DNA from: CAYLLT01 sp964384465
Lineage (GTDB): Bacteria > Planctomycetota > Phycisphaerae > UBA1845 > PWPN01
DNA: 64,000 nt
Direction: 5' to 3'
Assembly: GCA_964384465.1 (NCBI GenBank)
Contig: CAYLLT010000010.1
Span: 1-64,000 of the forward strand
In this document: in pieces, positions 15,757-24,399 of the stretch
How positions within the stretch are numbered: the first letter of the stretch is position 1
Layout: each line of letters opens with the position of its first letter
Program-made: the position numbers and the translations under genes
The notes under the pieces: generated by a model
The model's database searches: none
Told to the model about the DNA's origin: nothing
Seen by the model: only the letters and a program-made list of their open reading frames with translations

Positions 15757-17049
15757 ATGGGGATTTTGAGTCGGGTGGTGAATGCGGTTCGGCGGCGGGG
15801 GGATGAGGTGGAGCGGCCTCGGCCGGGGCAGGTGGTGCAGCCGCTGGCTGCGGATCGGTGGCGGGAATATCCGGCGGACGGGCTGACGCCATCGCGGTTG
15901 ATTGCGATCCTGCGATCGGCCGATGAGGGGGACGTCGGGCAGGCCATGGCGCTGTTCGAGCAGATGGAAGAGAAGGACCCTCATCTCTATAGCGTGGCAA
16001 ATACCCGACGACTGGCGGTGACGGGGCTGCGCTGGCAGATCGTGTCGGCGGCGGAAATGACTGAGGGTGTGGATCGGGCGGCGGCGGATGAGGCGGCGGC
16101 GCATTGCCGCGAGGTGCTGGCGGGGATCGAGCGGTTCGATGAGGTGTTGCAGCATCTCTCGCTGGCCATGGGGCGGAACATCGCGCTGGCGGAGAACGTG
16201 TGGGAGGCGGACGGGGAGGGGCTGCGGCTGGTGGATATGGTGCCGGTGCATTTCGATCGGCTGGCGTTCGATGAAATGGGCAGCCCGCGCGTGCTGACGG
16301 CGGATGAGCCGTTCGAGGGGATGGCGCTGCCGCCGAACAAATTCGTGGTGCATACGCCGCACGCGGTGTCGGGGCATCCGATGCGCGGCGGGCTGCTGCG
16401 GGCGAGCGGCATCGCGTACCTGGGCAAATACTTCGCGATGAAGGACTGGATGGTGTTCGCGGAGGTGTTCGGGATGCCGGTGCGGATCGCGCGGTACGAG
16501 CCGTCGGCGACGCCGGAAGAGAAGCGCGAGCTGCTGACGATGCTGCAATCGCTGGGGTCGGATGCGGCGGGGATCTTCAGCAAAGCCGTGGAGCTACAGT
16601 TGCTGGAGGCGGGGCGCGGGGCGGTGCCGCCGCCGTTCGAGAACATCTGCGACTTCTTCAATCGCGAGTTGAGCAAGGCGTGGCTGGGGCAGACGTTGAC
16701 GGTGGAGTTGCAAAGCGGCGGCGGCGGATCAAATGCGACGGGCCCGCGGGTACACAACGAGGTGCGGCTGGATCTGCGGCAGGACGACATCGTGAAGGAA
16801 GGGCGGACGATCCGGCGCGATGTGCTGGGGCCGATCGCGCGGATGCGGTTCGGGGCGGACGCGCCCGTTCCCTTTTTAAAGAGGCATTTGGAGCCTCCGC
16901 GCGATCTTCGCGAGCTGGCGGACGTGCTGAACGTGGCGGTGAACGATCTGCGGATGCAGGTGCCGGCGCGGTGGGCGCATGAAGCGCTGGGCATACCGGT
17001 GATTCAAGATGCTATCGGACCGGTGAGAGGGAGGGCATCGGCGTCGTGA
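15757..17049 (+). CDS. Phage portal protein (DUF935, Mu gp29-like)
   Basis: 430 residues, preceded by a strong GAGAGGTGAG site. The opening (GILSRVVNAV...) then LTPSRLIAILRSADEGDVGQ and the long alpha/beta core match the DUF935 portal family of Mu-like phages. The C-terminal ALGIPVIQD is the usual end motif of these proteins. Portals form the dodecameric ring through which the terminase pumps DNA, consistent with the gene just upstream. With only these two phage genes present, the pair is either a prophage remnant or a retained gene-transfer-type module. Confidence 0.8.
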   Translation: MGILSRVVNAVRRRGDEVERPRPGQVVQPLAADRWREYPADGLTPSRLIAILRSADEGDVGQAMALFEQMEEKDPHLYSVANTRRLAVTGLRWQIVSAAEMTEGVDRAAADEAAAHCREVLAGIERFDEVLQHLSLAMGRNIALAENVWEADGEGLRLVDMVPVHFDRLAFDEMGSPRVLTADEPFEGMALPPNKFVVHTPHAVSGHPMRGGLLRASGIAYLGKYFAMKDWMVFAEVFGMPVRIARYEPSATPEEKRELLTMLQSLGSDAAGIFSKAVELQLLEAGRGAVPPPFENICDFFNRELSKAWLGQTLTVELQSGGGGSNATGPRVHNEVRLDLRQDDIVKEGRTIRRDVLGPIARMRFGADAPVPFLKRHLEPPRDLRELADVLNVAVNDLRMQVPARWAHEALGIPVIQDAIGPVRGRASAS

Positions 17050-17261
17050 TGCGTTTGCGGGACGCCGGGCACGAAAGTGAAAAAGTGGGAAGGTGCGAAA
17101 GTGGGAAAGTGACACCGATCCGCCTTGCATACCAACCGATGACTGTCTAAAATAACTCTCTACGTCGTCAGAAGATGCGTCTCTTCCGGGGATTCCCGCC
17201 GGCGGCGGAATCTGCGGGGACAGGGCACTTCCGCTTCAGTCGCAAGGTGGGGCGATCGTCG
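17050..17261. other. Intergenic region with GTGGGAAAGTG-type repeat
   Basis: Positions 17072-17112 are imperfect repeats of GAAAGTG/GTGGGAAAG. No gene seen; a frame extending the carbamoyltransferase upstream from 17175 lacks coding character. Confidence 0.45.
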
Positions 17262-19118
17262 ATGACCGCGATCCTCGGAGTTTCTGCATTTTACCATGAC
17301 AGCGCCGCCGCGATCGTGGTGGACGGCGAGATCGTCGCCGCCGCGCAGGAGGAGCGGTTCACCCGCAAGAAGCACGACGCCGGCTTCCCGCAGAACGCGG
17401 TCGAATACTGTATGAAGCAGGCCGGCCTCTCGCCGGACCAACTCGACTATATCGCTTTCTACGACAAACCGCTGACCAAATTCGAGCGGCTCATCGAGAC
17501 GTATGTCGCGTTCGCGCCGCGCGGTTTTCGCAGCTTCTGCATGGCCATGCCACTCTGGCTCAAAGAGAAGCTGCACATGCGGAAGACACTGCGTGGGGCG
17601 GTGAAGGGAGCGGAGCGCGCCCGGCTCATCTTCACCGATCATCACGAGAGTCATGCGGCCAGCGCGTTTTTTCCCAGCCCGTTCCAGCGGGCGGCGATCC
17701 TGACGGTGGACGGCGTCGGCGAGTGGAGCACGGCGACGTACGGCGCCGGCGAAGACAACCACATCCAACTCACGCATCAGCTCCAGTTCCCGCACTCGCT
17801 GGGCCTGCTGTATTCGGCGTTCACGTATTACTGCGGGTTCAAGGTGAACAGCGGCGAGTACAAGCTGATGGGCCTGGCGCCCTACGGCCGGCCGATCTAC
17901 GCCGACTTGATCTACAAGCACCTTGTCGATCTCAAGCCCGACGGCAGCCTGTGGATGAACATGGATTATTTCAACTACTGCCAGGGCCTGACGATGACCA
18001 ACGCCCGCTTCCACGAGTTGTTCGGCGGCGAGCCGCGGTCGCCGGAATCGGATCTCGAACAGAAGCATATGGACCTTGCAGCTAGTATTCAGCAGGTTAC
18101 GGAAGAAGCGATCATGCGCATGGGCCGGCACATCCACCAGCAGACGGGGATGAAGCACCTGGTGCTGGCGGGCGGCGTGGCGCTGAACTGCGTGGCCAAC
18201 GGCAAGCTGCTGCGGGAAGGGCCGTTCGAGAACATCTGGATCCAGCCGGCGGCGGGCGATGCGGGCGGGGCGCTGGGGGCGGCGCTGTTTGTCTGGTACC
18301 AGTTGCTGGACCACCCGCGGCGCGCACAGCCCGGCGATACGCAGCGGGGGAGCCTCATCGGTCCGGCGTTTTCCAACGATGAGATCAAACGCTTCCTGCG
18401 CGAAACGGGAACCGAGTATCAGCAATTCCCGGACGAAGCGGACCTGCTGGACACGGTCGCGGGGTACCTGGCCGAAGGCAAGATCATCGGGTGGTTTCAG
18501 GGGCGGATGGAGTTCGGGCCGCGGGCGCTGGGATCGCGGAGCATCCTGGGCGATCCGCGCAATTCCACGATGCAGGCCACGATGAACCTCAAGATCAAGT
18601 TCCGCGAGAGCTTCCGGCCGTTTGCGCCGATCGTGATGGAAGAGGAAGCCCGCGAGTGGTTTGAGATGAAGCCGGATGAAACCAGCCCCTACATGCTGCT
18701 GGTCGAGCCGGTCCGGCGGGAACAGCGGGTCAAGATTTCCGACGATCAGCTTCGCATCATGCAGGACGATCCTGACCTGCGGCACCGCGTGAATGTCGTG
18801 CGGTCCACCATCCCGGCGGTGACGCACGTGGACTACAGCGCGCGGCTTCAGACGGTGGATTCGGTGCGCAACCCGCGGCTGCACGCGCTGCTGAAGCGGT
18901 TTCATGCGCTGACCGGCTGCCCTGTACTGGTAAATACCAGCTTTAACGTTCGCGGCGAGCCGATCGTGTGTACGCCGCAGGACGCTTACCGGTGTTTCCT
19001 GGGCACGGACATGGATATTCTGGTGCTGGAGAATGCCGTGCTGGTGAAAGAGAACGTCGCACAGCTCGTCGATGCGGGCGCGCGCGAGGCTTACCTGGCC
19101 CAGTTCCAGTTGGATTGA
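17262..19118 (+). CDS. Carbamoyltransferase (NodU/TobZ/CmcH family)
   Basis: 618 residues starting TAILGVSAFYHDSAAAIVV, the canonical N-terminus, which selects the ATG at 17262. The Kae1/ASKHA-like domain shows HHESHAASAFFPSPF (metal-binding His residues) and ILTVDGVGEWST. The C-terminal YrdC-like half shows WFQGRMEFGPRALGSRSIL. Such enzymes make carbamoyl-adenylate from carbamoyl phosphate and ATP and pass the carbamoyl group to a hydroxyl on a sugar or natural product. It heads a four-gene run with SxtJ-, SGNH- and DUF5989-type genes, a set that recurs in bacteria making modified surface glycans; here a surface polysaccharide is the likely acceptor (inference). Confidence 0.92.
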   Translation: MTAILGVSAFYHDSAAAIVVDGEIVAAAQEERFTRKKHDAGFPQNAVEYCMKQAGLSPDQLDYIAFYDKPLTKFERLIETYVAFAPRGFRSFCMAMPLWLKEKLHMRKTLRGAVKGAERARLIFTDHHESHAASAFFPSPFQRAAILTVDGVGEWSTATYGAGEDNHIQLTHQLQFPHSLGLLYSAFTYYCGFKVNSGEYKLMGLAPYGRPIYADLIYKHLVDLKPDGSLWMNMDYFNYCQGLTMTNARFHELFGGEPRSPESDLEQKHMDLAASIQQVTEEAIMRMGRHIHQQTGMKHLVLAGGVALNCVANGKLLREGPFENIWIQPAAGDAGGALGAALFVWYQLLDHPRRAQPGDTQRGSLIGPAFSNDEIKRFLRETGTEYQQFPDEADLLDTVAGYLAEGKIIGWFQGRMEFGPRALGSRSILGDPRNSTMQATMNLKIKFRESFRPFAPIVMEEEAREWFEMKPDETSPYMLLVEPVRREQRVKISDDQLRIMQDDPDLRHRVNVVRSTIPAVTHVDYSARLQTVDSVRNPRLHALLKRFHALTGCPVLVNTSFNVRGEPIVCTPQDAYRCFLGTDMDILVLENAVLVKENVAQLVDAGAREAYLAQFQLD

Positions 19119-19123
19119 TCGCG

Positions 19124-19540
19124 ATGCAATGGTCTGACATTCCACGCAATCCTTCGACTCGAATGCTGCGGCAGTTCGCCGCGATGTGCCTGATCTTTTT
19201 TCTCGGCATGGCCGCCTGGCAGGGACTGGTCAAGCATCACACCACTGTAGCGGTCATCTGCGCGGTTCTCGGCCTGGTGCTGGGACCTGTTGGATTGATT
19301 CGGCCTCAAAGTTTGAAACCGATCTTTGTGGGCTGGATGTACTTGGCGTTTCCCATCGGCTGGGTCGTTTCGCACGTCGTTCTGGGCGTGCTCTTCTACG
19401 GACTGTTCACTCCCGTGGGCCTGGTGTTCCGGTTGATGGGCAGAGACACCCTTGTGCTACGGAGGCCAGAGGCGGCTGCGTCCTATTGGGTGCCCAAACC
19501 GATCGCCACGGATAAGCGGCGATACTTCAGTCAGTTCTAA
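19124..19540 (+). CDS. SxtJ-like small membrane protein
   Basis: 138 residues from the ATG at 19124, 5 bp after the carbamoyltransferase stop. Three hydrophobic segments (about residues 17-35, 40-60 and 65-100) are followed by a short soluble tail ending in YFSQF. Size, topology and its place after a carbamoyltransferase match SxtJ-family proteins of unknown biochemical role. It probably supports or anchors the carbamoylation machinery at the inner membrane. Confidence 0.75.
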   Translation: MQWSDIPRNPSTRMLRQFAAMCLIFFLGMAAWQGLVKHHTTVAVICAVLGLVLGPVGLIRPQSLKPIFVGWMYLAFPIGWVVSHVVLGVLFYGLFTPVGLVFRLMGRDTLVLRRPEAAASYWVPKPIATDKRRYFSQF

Positions 19541-19566
19541 CGCCGGGGGCAAAACACTTGAGCCGC

Positions 19567-20886
19567 ATGGCCCCAGCCGATCCGCCTCGTCCGGAACTCT
19601 CACCACCCAAGTCACCACCGCGGAGTCGGACGCTCGCCCTGCTTCTGTGCGCGGCGCCGCTTCTTTATCTCTACATTGTGTTCGGCGGAATCTTCGCGCG
19701 GTCGCAGGTGCCGGTCATCCTCGGGCGCTATTCTCCCTTTCTGGCGGCGTTCAACGCCTGGAACCTCTTTCTCTGTGTGCTTTTCATTACCGGATATGCC
19801 CGATTCTGGCGTATATGTCTCGAAGGTTTTTATATCGCGGTGGTCGCCAGTACGTTCGTCGCCCCCTTCAACGGCGAGCTGAACCAGATGGCCGGTCTGA
19901 CGCTGGCGCTGCCGCTGATCCGCCTGTTCGCGTGCATCGGCCTGCTGCTGGTCGAATTCGAGCGTTACCGCCGGTCGCGCCGCCCGCCTTCCGGGCTGAT
20001 CCTGGGTCTGGCTGCTATCGTGGCGACCTTCACCGTGATCGACTTCGGGCTGGCCGGGTATGAGGCCGTGTCGGCGCGGGAGACGCGCACGTCAAAGGCC
20101 AATCCCAAGTATCGCGATGACTACGTCCTCGCAGACATCACCCCACAGGATATTGTACTGGTAGGAGACTCTTTCGTCTGGGGCCAGGGGGTAAAGAAAG
20201 AGGAGCGGTTCGGCGACCGGCTGGAACAGTCCTGCGCCCACTCCGGCCGGCAGACGAAAGTCTACAGCCTCGGCACGGTCGGCGACGGCCCCGCACAGTA
20301 CATTCGCGACATGCAGGAGCTCCCCGGACAGGTCCGTGCCGGGCGGGTCGTCCTGGCTTTCTACATGAACGACATGCCGCCGATCCCCAGCGGGCAAGAC
20401 CTGGTCATGGGTCTGTGCACCGTTCTGCGGCGCAGCTCGATGACACTCGGGCTGATCGGAGACAAGCTCGCCAAGTTGTTTGTCCCGGACATCGACGCTT
20501 ATCACGACTTCGTCGTCCGGTGTTACGACCATAAGCATCCGACTTTCCAGACGCGCTGGGGGCAGTTGCAATCGCAGCTCACCGAGTTTCAGCAGCTTGC
20601 GGCCAGGCATTGCGAGCGCCAGCCGTTGTTTGTAATTCTGCCGCTGGTCGTGGATTATCATGGTTATCCGCTGGAGCAGGCGCACCATGAGCTGGCCGAA
20701 TTGGCCATCCAATGCGGGTACGAGCCGCTGGACCTTTTGCCGGCGTTCCGCGATAAACTGGGGGATGGGACGCCGTACCGGGTCGGCCCGAACGAAAATC
20801 ACTTCGATGCGCGCGGGCATCGGCTGGTGGCCGAAGCGCTGTGGGAAAAACTCGGGCAGCCGGGCGCGTCCAGGCCGGCGGGTTGA
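19567..20886 (+). CDS. Membrane-anchored SGNH/GDSL hydrolase-like protein
   Basis: 439 residues. Five or so hydrophobic segments fill the first 170 residues, and an SGNH hydrolase domain follows. Block I is IVLVGDSFVWGQG with the nucleophile Ser, and the catalytic Asp/His pair lies near the C-terminus in NENHFDARGHRLVAEAL. It may add or remove an acyl group on an exported glycan, fitting the carbamoyltransferase cluster. An in-frame TTG lies 9 nt upstream; the ATG at 19567 is preferred. Confidence 0.8.
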   Translation: MAPADPPRPELSPPKSPPRSRTLALLLCAAPLLYLYIVFGGIFARSQVPVILGRYSPFLAAFNAWNLFLCVLFITGYARFWRICLEGFYIAVVASTFVAPFNGELNQMAGLTLALPLIRLFACIGLLLVEFERYRRSRRPPSGLILGLAAIVATFTVIDFGLAGYEAVSARETRTSKANPKYRDDYVLADITPQDIVLVGDSFVWGQGVKKEERFGDRLEQSCAHSGRQTKVYSLGTVGDGPAQYIRDMQELPGQVRAGRVVLAFYMNDMPPIPSGQDLVMGLCTVLRRSSMTLGLIGDKLAKLFVPDIDAYHDFVVRCYDHKHPTFQTRWGQLQSQLTEFQQLAARHCERQPLFVILPLVVDYHGYPLEQAHHELAELAIQCGYEPLDLLPAFRDKLGDGTPYRVGPNENHFDARGHRLVAEALWEKLGQPGASRPAG

Positions 20887-20947
20887 GCGCGTTTGTTGAC
20901 GTTATACTGATAGCACGCTGGTGCATCCTGAATTCGGTGGCGGGACA

Positions 20948-21049
20948 GGGTGGCATGGGTAAGCGGAGCGGTACTCCGCGCAGCTTACCCGTGGCGAACG
21001 TCTAAGACCTTCCACCACGGGCAAGCGGGTACGCTTGCCCATGCCACCC
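20948..21049. repeat. Inverted repeat inside the carbamoyltransferase cluster
   Basis: Arms of 18 nt (GGGTGGCATGGGTAAGCG at 20948-20965 and its near-complement ending at 21049) flank an inner pair (GCGGAGCGGTACTCCGC-like). The GGGTGGCATGGGCAAGCG theme is an intergenic repeat type seen across many environmental bacteria. Confidence 0.65.
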
Positions 21050-21078
21050 GGCCGGTCAGAAGCAGATGGAGCCCCTTC

Positions 21079-21264
21079 ATGGATAAAGATTTTGAGGATC
21101 TATCCGATCAGGCGCCGCGGAGTCTGCCGGGCGAGCTGTGGCAGTTCCTGCGGCACAACAAGAAGTGGTGGCTTTTACCCATGCTCTGCGTTCTGCTGCT
21201 GGTCGGTGTGCTGATCCTGCTGGCGGGCACGGCGGCCGCGCCGTTCATCTATACGCTCTTTTAA
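21079..21264 (+). CDS. DUF5989 family small membrane protein
   Basis: 61 residues from the ATG at 21079. The N-terminal part (LPGELWQFLRHNKKWWLLP) leads into a single transmembrane helix and ends APFIYTLF, the hallmark of DUF5989. This family is encoded with carbamoyltransferases and SxtJ proteins, matching the genes just upstream. Function unknown; likely a membrane accessory of the cluster. An upstream in-frame start at 20950 lies in the inverted repeat and is rejected. Confidence 0.85.
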   Translation: MDKDFEDLSDQAPRSLPGELWQFLRHNKKWWLLPMLCVLLLVGVLILLAGTAAAPFIYTLF

Positions 21265-21310
21265 TCGCCGGCCACGCATCGCGGGGTTGGCGGGGTTGAA
21301 ATCGGCGGGC

Positions 21311-22534
21311 ATGCGCTTCACTGCTGGCTATCACTCATCTCGACGGCGAATATTACAAATACTGCTCTCCGCCATTCTGTGGACGGCGCTGTCCAGTTGT
21401 CCGGCTTCCATCCCGCCACTCGGATTGGAACCGGCTGTCTCCGTCCGCACGACCGCCCCCTACTTGCAGATGGATGCTCCCGATTCGGTCCTGGTCGCGT
21501 GGTTCACGCCCGACCCCGCCATTGGCCAAGTCGAGCTGCTGGATCCCGCCAACGCCGGCGCGGTCATCTCTTCGTTCAGCGAGGACCAGCCGACCGATCA
21601 CCACGCGGTCCGCGTCAGCGGTCTGGAGCCGGGGCAGGATTACGCCTATCGGCTGATCGGCGCGGCGGCGACGGATTCCGACGTGCACCGATTGCGCGCT
21701 CCGCGCCGGCCGGGGCAGCGCATGGTTTTTGCGCTGGTGGGCGACAGCGGCTCGGGGCAGACCAGCGAATATGGAGTTGTCGGGCAGATTAAAGCGGCCG
21801 ATCCCGACTATATCCTCCACGCCGGCGACGTGGCCTACCCCGAGGGCGCCGATGAGGACTATGTCCGCACGGTCTTTGATCCCTTCGCTTCGGTATGGAG
21901 CAGCGCGCCGATCTTCCCGACCGTCGGCAACCACGACGTGGGCACGCTGGATGGAGCGGCGTACCTGAAGAATTTTATATTACCGCGGAACGGCCCGGCC
22001 GGCCTGGAGCCCGAGCGATGCTACAGCATCGATCTGGGCAATGTGCATCTCGTCTCGCTGGATCTCACGCGGAACCTGAACACGATCTCAAACGTGATCG
22101 TTCCCTGGCTGCGCGGCGATCTGGCGGCCAGCCACGCGCAGTGGAAATTCGTTTTGTTTCATTTCCCAGTCTATACGAGTGGAACGCCCACCCGCCCGAT
22201 CGGCGAATTGGATATCGCGCTGTGGAGCGGGTTGTTCGATGCGGCGCACGTGGACCTGTGTCTGAACGGCCACAATCACTACTACGAACGCAGCAAGCCC
22301 ATCTTCGGCGGAGAATTGGCGCCGCCGGGGCAGGGTACCGTCTATGTGGTCAGCGGGAATGGCGGTCAGAGCCTCTACACCCTCGCCGACCGGGCGCCCT
22401 TCAGTGCGGCCGGCAACGACCATGTCTTCGGATTCACCCGCATCACGGTGGAGGGCGGACAGATCGACCTGACGCACATCGATCAGTCCGGCAACGTGAT
22501 CGATCAGGTCGCCTGGAGCAAGGAGCAGCATTAA
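21311..22534 (+). CDS. Exported metallophosphoesterase, purple acid phosphatase-like
   Basis: 407 residues from the ATG at 21311. The N-terminus has a basic stretch, a hydrophobic core and LSSC at residue 30, which reads as a lipobox, so the protein is probably a lipoprotein. A fibronectin-III-like domain (residues about 45-140) comes before the metal domain. The five metal motifs are all present: GDSGS, GDVAYP, GNHDV, HFPVY and GHNHYYER. The family hydrolyses phosphomonoesters at the cell surface. The neighbouring DUF5989 gene ends 47 bp upstream and may be cotranscribed. Confidence 0.85.
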   Translation: MRFTAGYHSSRRRILQILLSAILWTALSSCPASIPPLGLEPAVSVRTTAPYLQMDAPDSVLVAWFTPDPAIGQVELLDPANAGAVISSFSEDQPTDHHAVRVSGLEPGQDYAYRLIGAAATDSDVHRLRAPRRPGQRMVFALVGDSGSGQTSEYGVVGQIKAADPDYILHAGDVAYPEGADEDYVRTVFDPFASVWSSAPIFPTVGNHDVGTLDGAAYLKNFILPRNGPAGLEPERCYSIDLGNVHLVSLDLTRNLNTISNVIVPWLRGDLAASHAQWKFVLFHFPVYTSGTPTRPIGELDIALWSGLFDAAHVDLCLNGHNHYYERSKPIFGGELAPPGQGTVYVVSGNGGQSLYTLADRAPFSAAGNDHVFGFTRITVEGGQIDLTHIDQSGNVIDQVAWSKEQH

Positions 22535-22576
22535 GACCTCGTGACACTGCTGTCGAGCGCGGTATGATGAAACCGA

Positions 22577-24301
22577 ATGACCAATCTCACGGCCACGACG
22601 CCATGGGTGGAGGGCAAGACGATCGGCGCGGCGCTGCGCGCGACGGCGGAGCGCCATCCGAAGAATGATGCCGTGGTATTCACCGCGCGCGGCTGGCGGG
22701 CCTCTTACGAAGCGTTCGACGCGCAGGTTGATGCGCTGGCGCGGTCGCTGCTCAGTCTGGGGCTGAAGAAGGGCGATCACGTGGCGATCTGGGCGGGCAA
22801 CTGCCCGGAGTGGGTGCTGCTGCAATTCGCGACCGCCCGCATCGGCGTCGTGCTGGTCACGGTCAATCCGGCCTATCGCAGCCGCGAGCTGGAATACTGC
22901 ATTCGCCAATCGGACGCCAAAATGCTGGTCATGGCCAGCAACTACAAAGGGAACGATTATGTGGAGATACTGAGCGAGCTGTGTCCGGAACTGTCGATGG
23001 CGAAATCTTACACGGGCGAGACGCCCGTGCCACAAAAGCCCGTACCACAAAGGATCAGCGAGCAATTCCCCGAGCTGCGGTGGGTGGTCGGGTTGTGGGA
23101 TGATGCGGACGGCGGATTGCTGGCTTGGCCGAAGCTGCTCGAACGGAGCGGGCAGGTGTCGGTATCGGATCTTCGTAATGCGGAGCGCGCGCTCTCGCCC
23201 GACGATGCGATCAACATTCAGTACACCTCCGGCACCACCGGTTATCCGAAGGGGGCGATGCTCACCCACCGCAACCTGCTGCTCAATGCCTACTACACGG
23301 GCGCCGCCCAGCGGCTCACCGATGCCGATCGCATGTGCATTCCCGTGCCGCTCTATCACTGCTTCGGTTGCGTGCTGGGGACGCTGGTGGCGGCCGTACA
23401 CGGGGCGGCCATGGTGTTCGCTCACGAGTTCTTCGACGCGCGGCGGACGCTCGATGCGATCGAGCGGGAGCGTTGTACGGTCCTCTACGGCGTGCCCACC
23501 ATGTTCATCGCGCAGTTGGAAGAGCCCACTTTCGCCGGCCGGGACCTGAAATCGCTGCGCACGGGCATCATGTCCGGCGCGCCCTGCCCACTGCCGCTGA
23601 TGAAGCGCGTCGTCGAGGAGATGCACTGCTCCGAGGTCACCATCGTGTACGGGCAGACGGAAGCGTCGCCGCTGATCACGCAGACGCGCTGCGACGATCC
23701 GATCGAGCTGCGCTGTGGGACGGTCGGGCGGCCGCTGCCGGGGATCGAGGTGCGGATCGTTGATCCGGTCGGCGGCGAGGCGCTGCCGCCGGGGCAGCCG
23801 GGGGAGCTTTGTGCCCGCGGGCACGATGTCATGCTCGGCTATTACAATATGCCCGAGCAGACGGCCCGGGCGATCGACGCGGAAGGCTGGCTGCATACCG
23901 GCGACCTGGCCGTCGAGTTGCCGAACGGATGCTATCGCATCACCGGCCGGCTCAAGGACATGATCATCCGCGGCGGCGAGAACATCTATCCGCGCGAAGT
24001 CGAAGAATTCCTCTATACGCATCCCAAGATCGAGGAGGTGCAGGTGGTGGGCGTGCCGGATGCCAAGTACGGCGAGCAGATCCTCGCCTGGATCAAGCTG
24101 CGGGCCGGGCAGACGGCAACCGATGACGAGATCCGCGACTACTGCCGCCAATCGCTGGCCCGCTTCAAGGTCCCGCATTACATCAAGTTCGTGGACTCCT
24201 TCCCGATGACGGTCACCGGCAAGATCCAGAAGTTCAAGATGCGCGAGCAGGCCATCCGCGAGTTGGGGCTTGAAGAGGCCAGCCGCGTGGAAACGGCATG
24301 A
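22577..24301 (+). CDS. Acyl-CoA synthetase (FadD-like AMP-binding ligase)
   Basis: 574 residues. It activates a fatty acid as acyl-AMP and then acyl-CoA. The ATP-binding motif YTSGTTGYPKGAMLTH, the VYGQTEASP box, GDLAVEL and the hinge GRLKDMIIRGGENIYP are all intact, and the catalytic Lys is in TVTGKIQKFK. At residues about 144-158 the sequence YTGETPVPQKPVPQ is encoded by a repeat (23008-23052) of the kind normally found between genes; the family has no such segment at this point, so it looks like an in-frame insertion in the N-terminal domain. The chain length preferred cannot be set. Confidence 0.9.
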   Translation: MTNLTATTPWVEGKTIGAALRATAERHPKNDAVVFTARGWRASYEAFDAQVDALARSLLSLGLKKGDHVAIWAGNCPEWVLLQFATARIGVVLVTVNPAYRSRELEYCIRQSDAKMLVMASNYKGNDYVEILSELCPELSMAKSYTGETPVPQKPVPQRISEQFPELRWVVGLWDDADGGLLAWPKLLERSGQVSVSDLRNAERALSPDDAINIQYTSGTTGYPKGAMLTHRNLLLNAYYTGAAQRLTDADRMCIPVPLYHCFGCVLGTLVAAVHGAAMVFAHEFFDARRTLDAIERERCTVLYGVPTMFIAQLEEPTFAGRDLKSLRTGIMSGAPCPLPLMKRVVEEMHCSEVTIVYGQTEASPLITQTRCDDPIELRCGTVGRPLPGIEVRIVDPVGGEALPPGQPGELCARGHDVMLGYYNMPEQTARAIDAEGWLHTGDLAVELPNGCYRITGRLKDMIIRGGENIYPREVEEFLYTHPKIEEVQVVGVPDAKYGEQILAWIKLRAGQTATDDEIRDYCRQSLARFKVPHYIKFVDSFPMTVTGKIQKFKMREQAIRELGLEEASRVETA

Positions 24302-24310
24302 GCGGAATAC

Positions 24311-24346
24311 TCACCACGGAGGCACGGAGACACGGAGAAGAAAAAC
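24311..24346 (+). repeat. Half element CACCACGGAGGCACGGAGA at the acyl-CoA ligase/epimerase junction
   Basis: Begins 10 bp after the ligase stop and carries the conserved left end plus ACACGGAGAAG, without the pyrimidine arm. It lies in an open frame that would wrongly extend the next protein by 34 residues. Confidence 0.75.
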
Positions 24347-24399
24347 AGACTTGTGCGTGCCACCCAGGCTGGTCGTCGTTGGTGACAGGGCAAACTGGC

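Noticed and set aside
17160..19145. Long minus-strand open frame (661 codons) opposite the carbamoyltransferase
   Set aside because: Mirror of codon bias in the real gene, with no start signal or motif.
22088..24178. Long minus-strand open frame (696 codons) opposite the acyl-CoA synthetase and phosphoesterase genes
   Set aside because: Arg/His/Asp-rich shadow of GC-rich coding strands; no domain recognisable.
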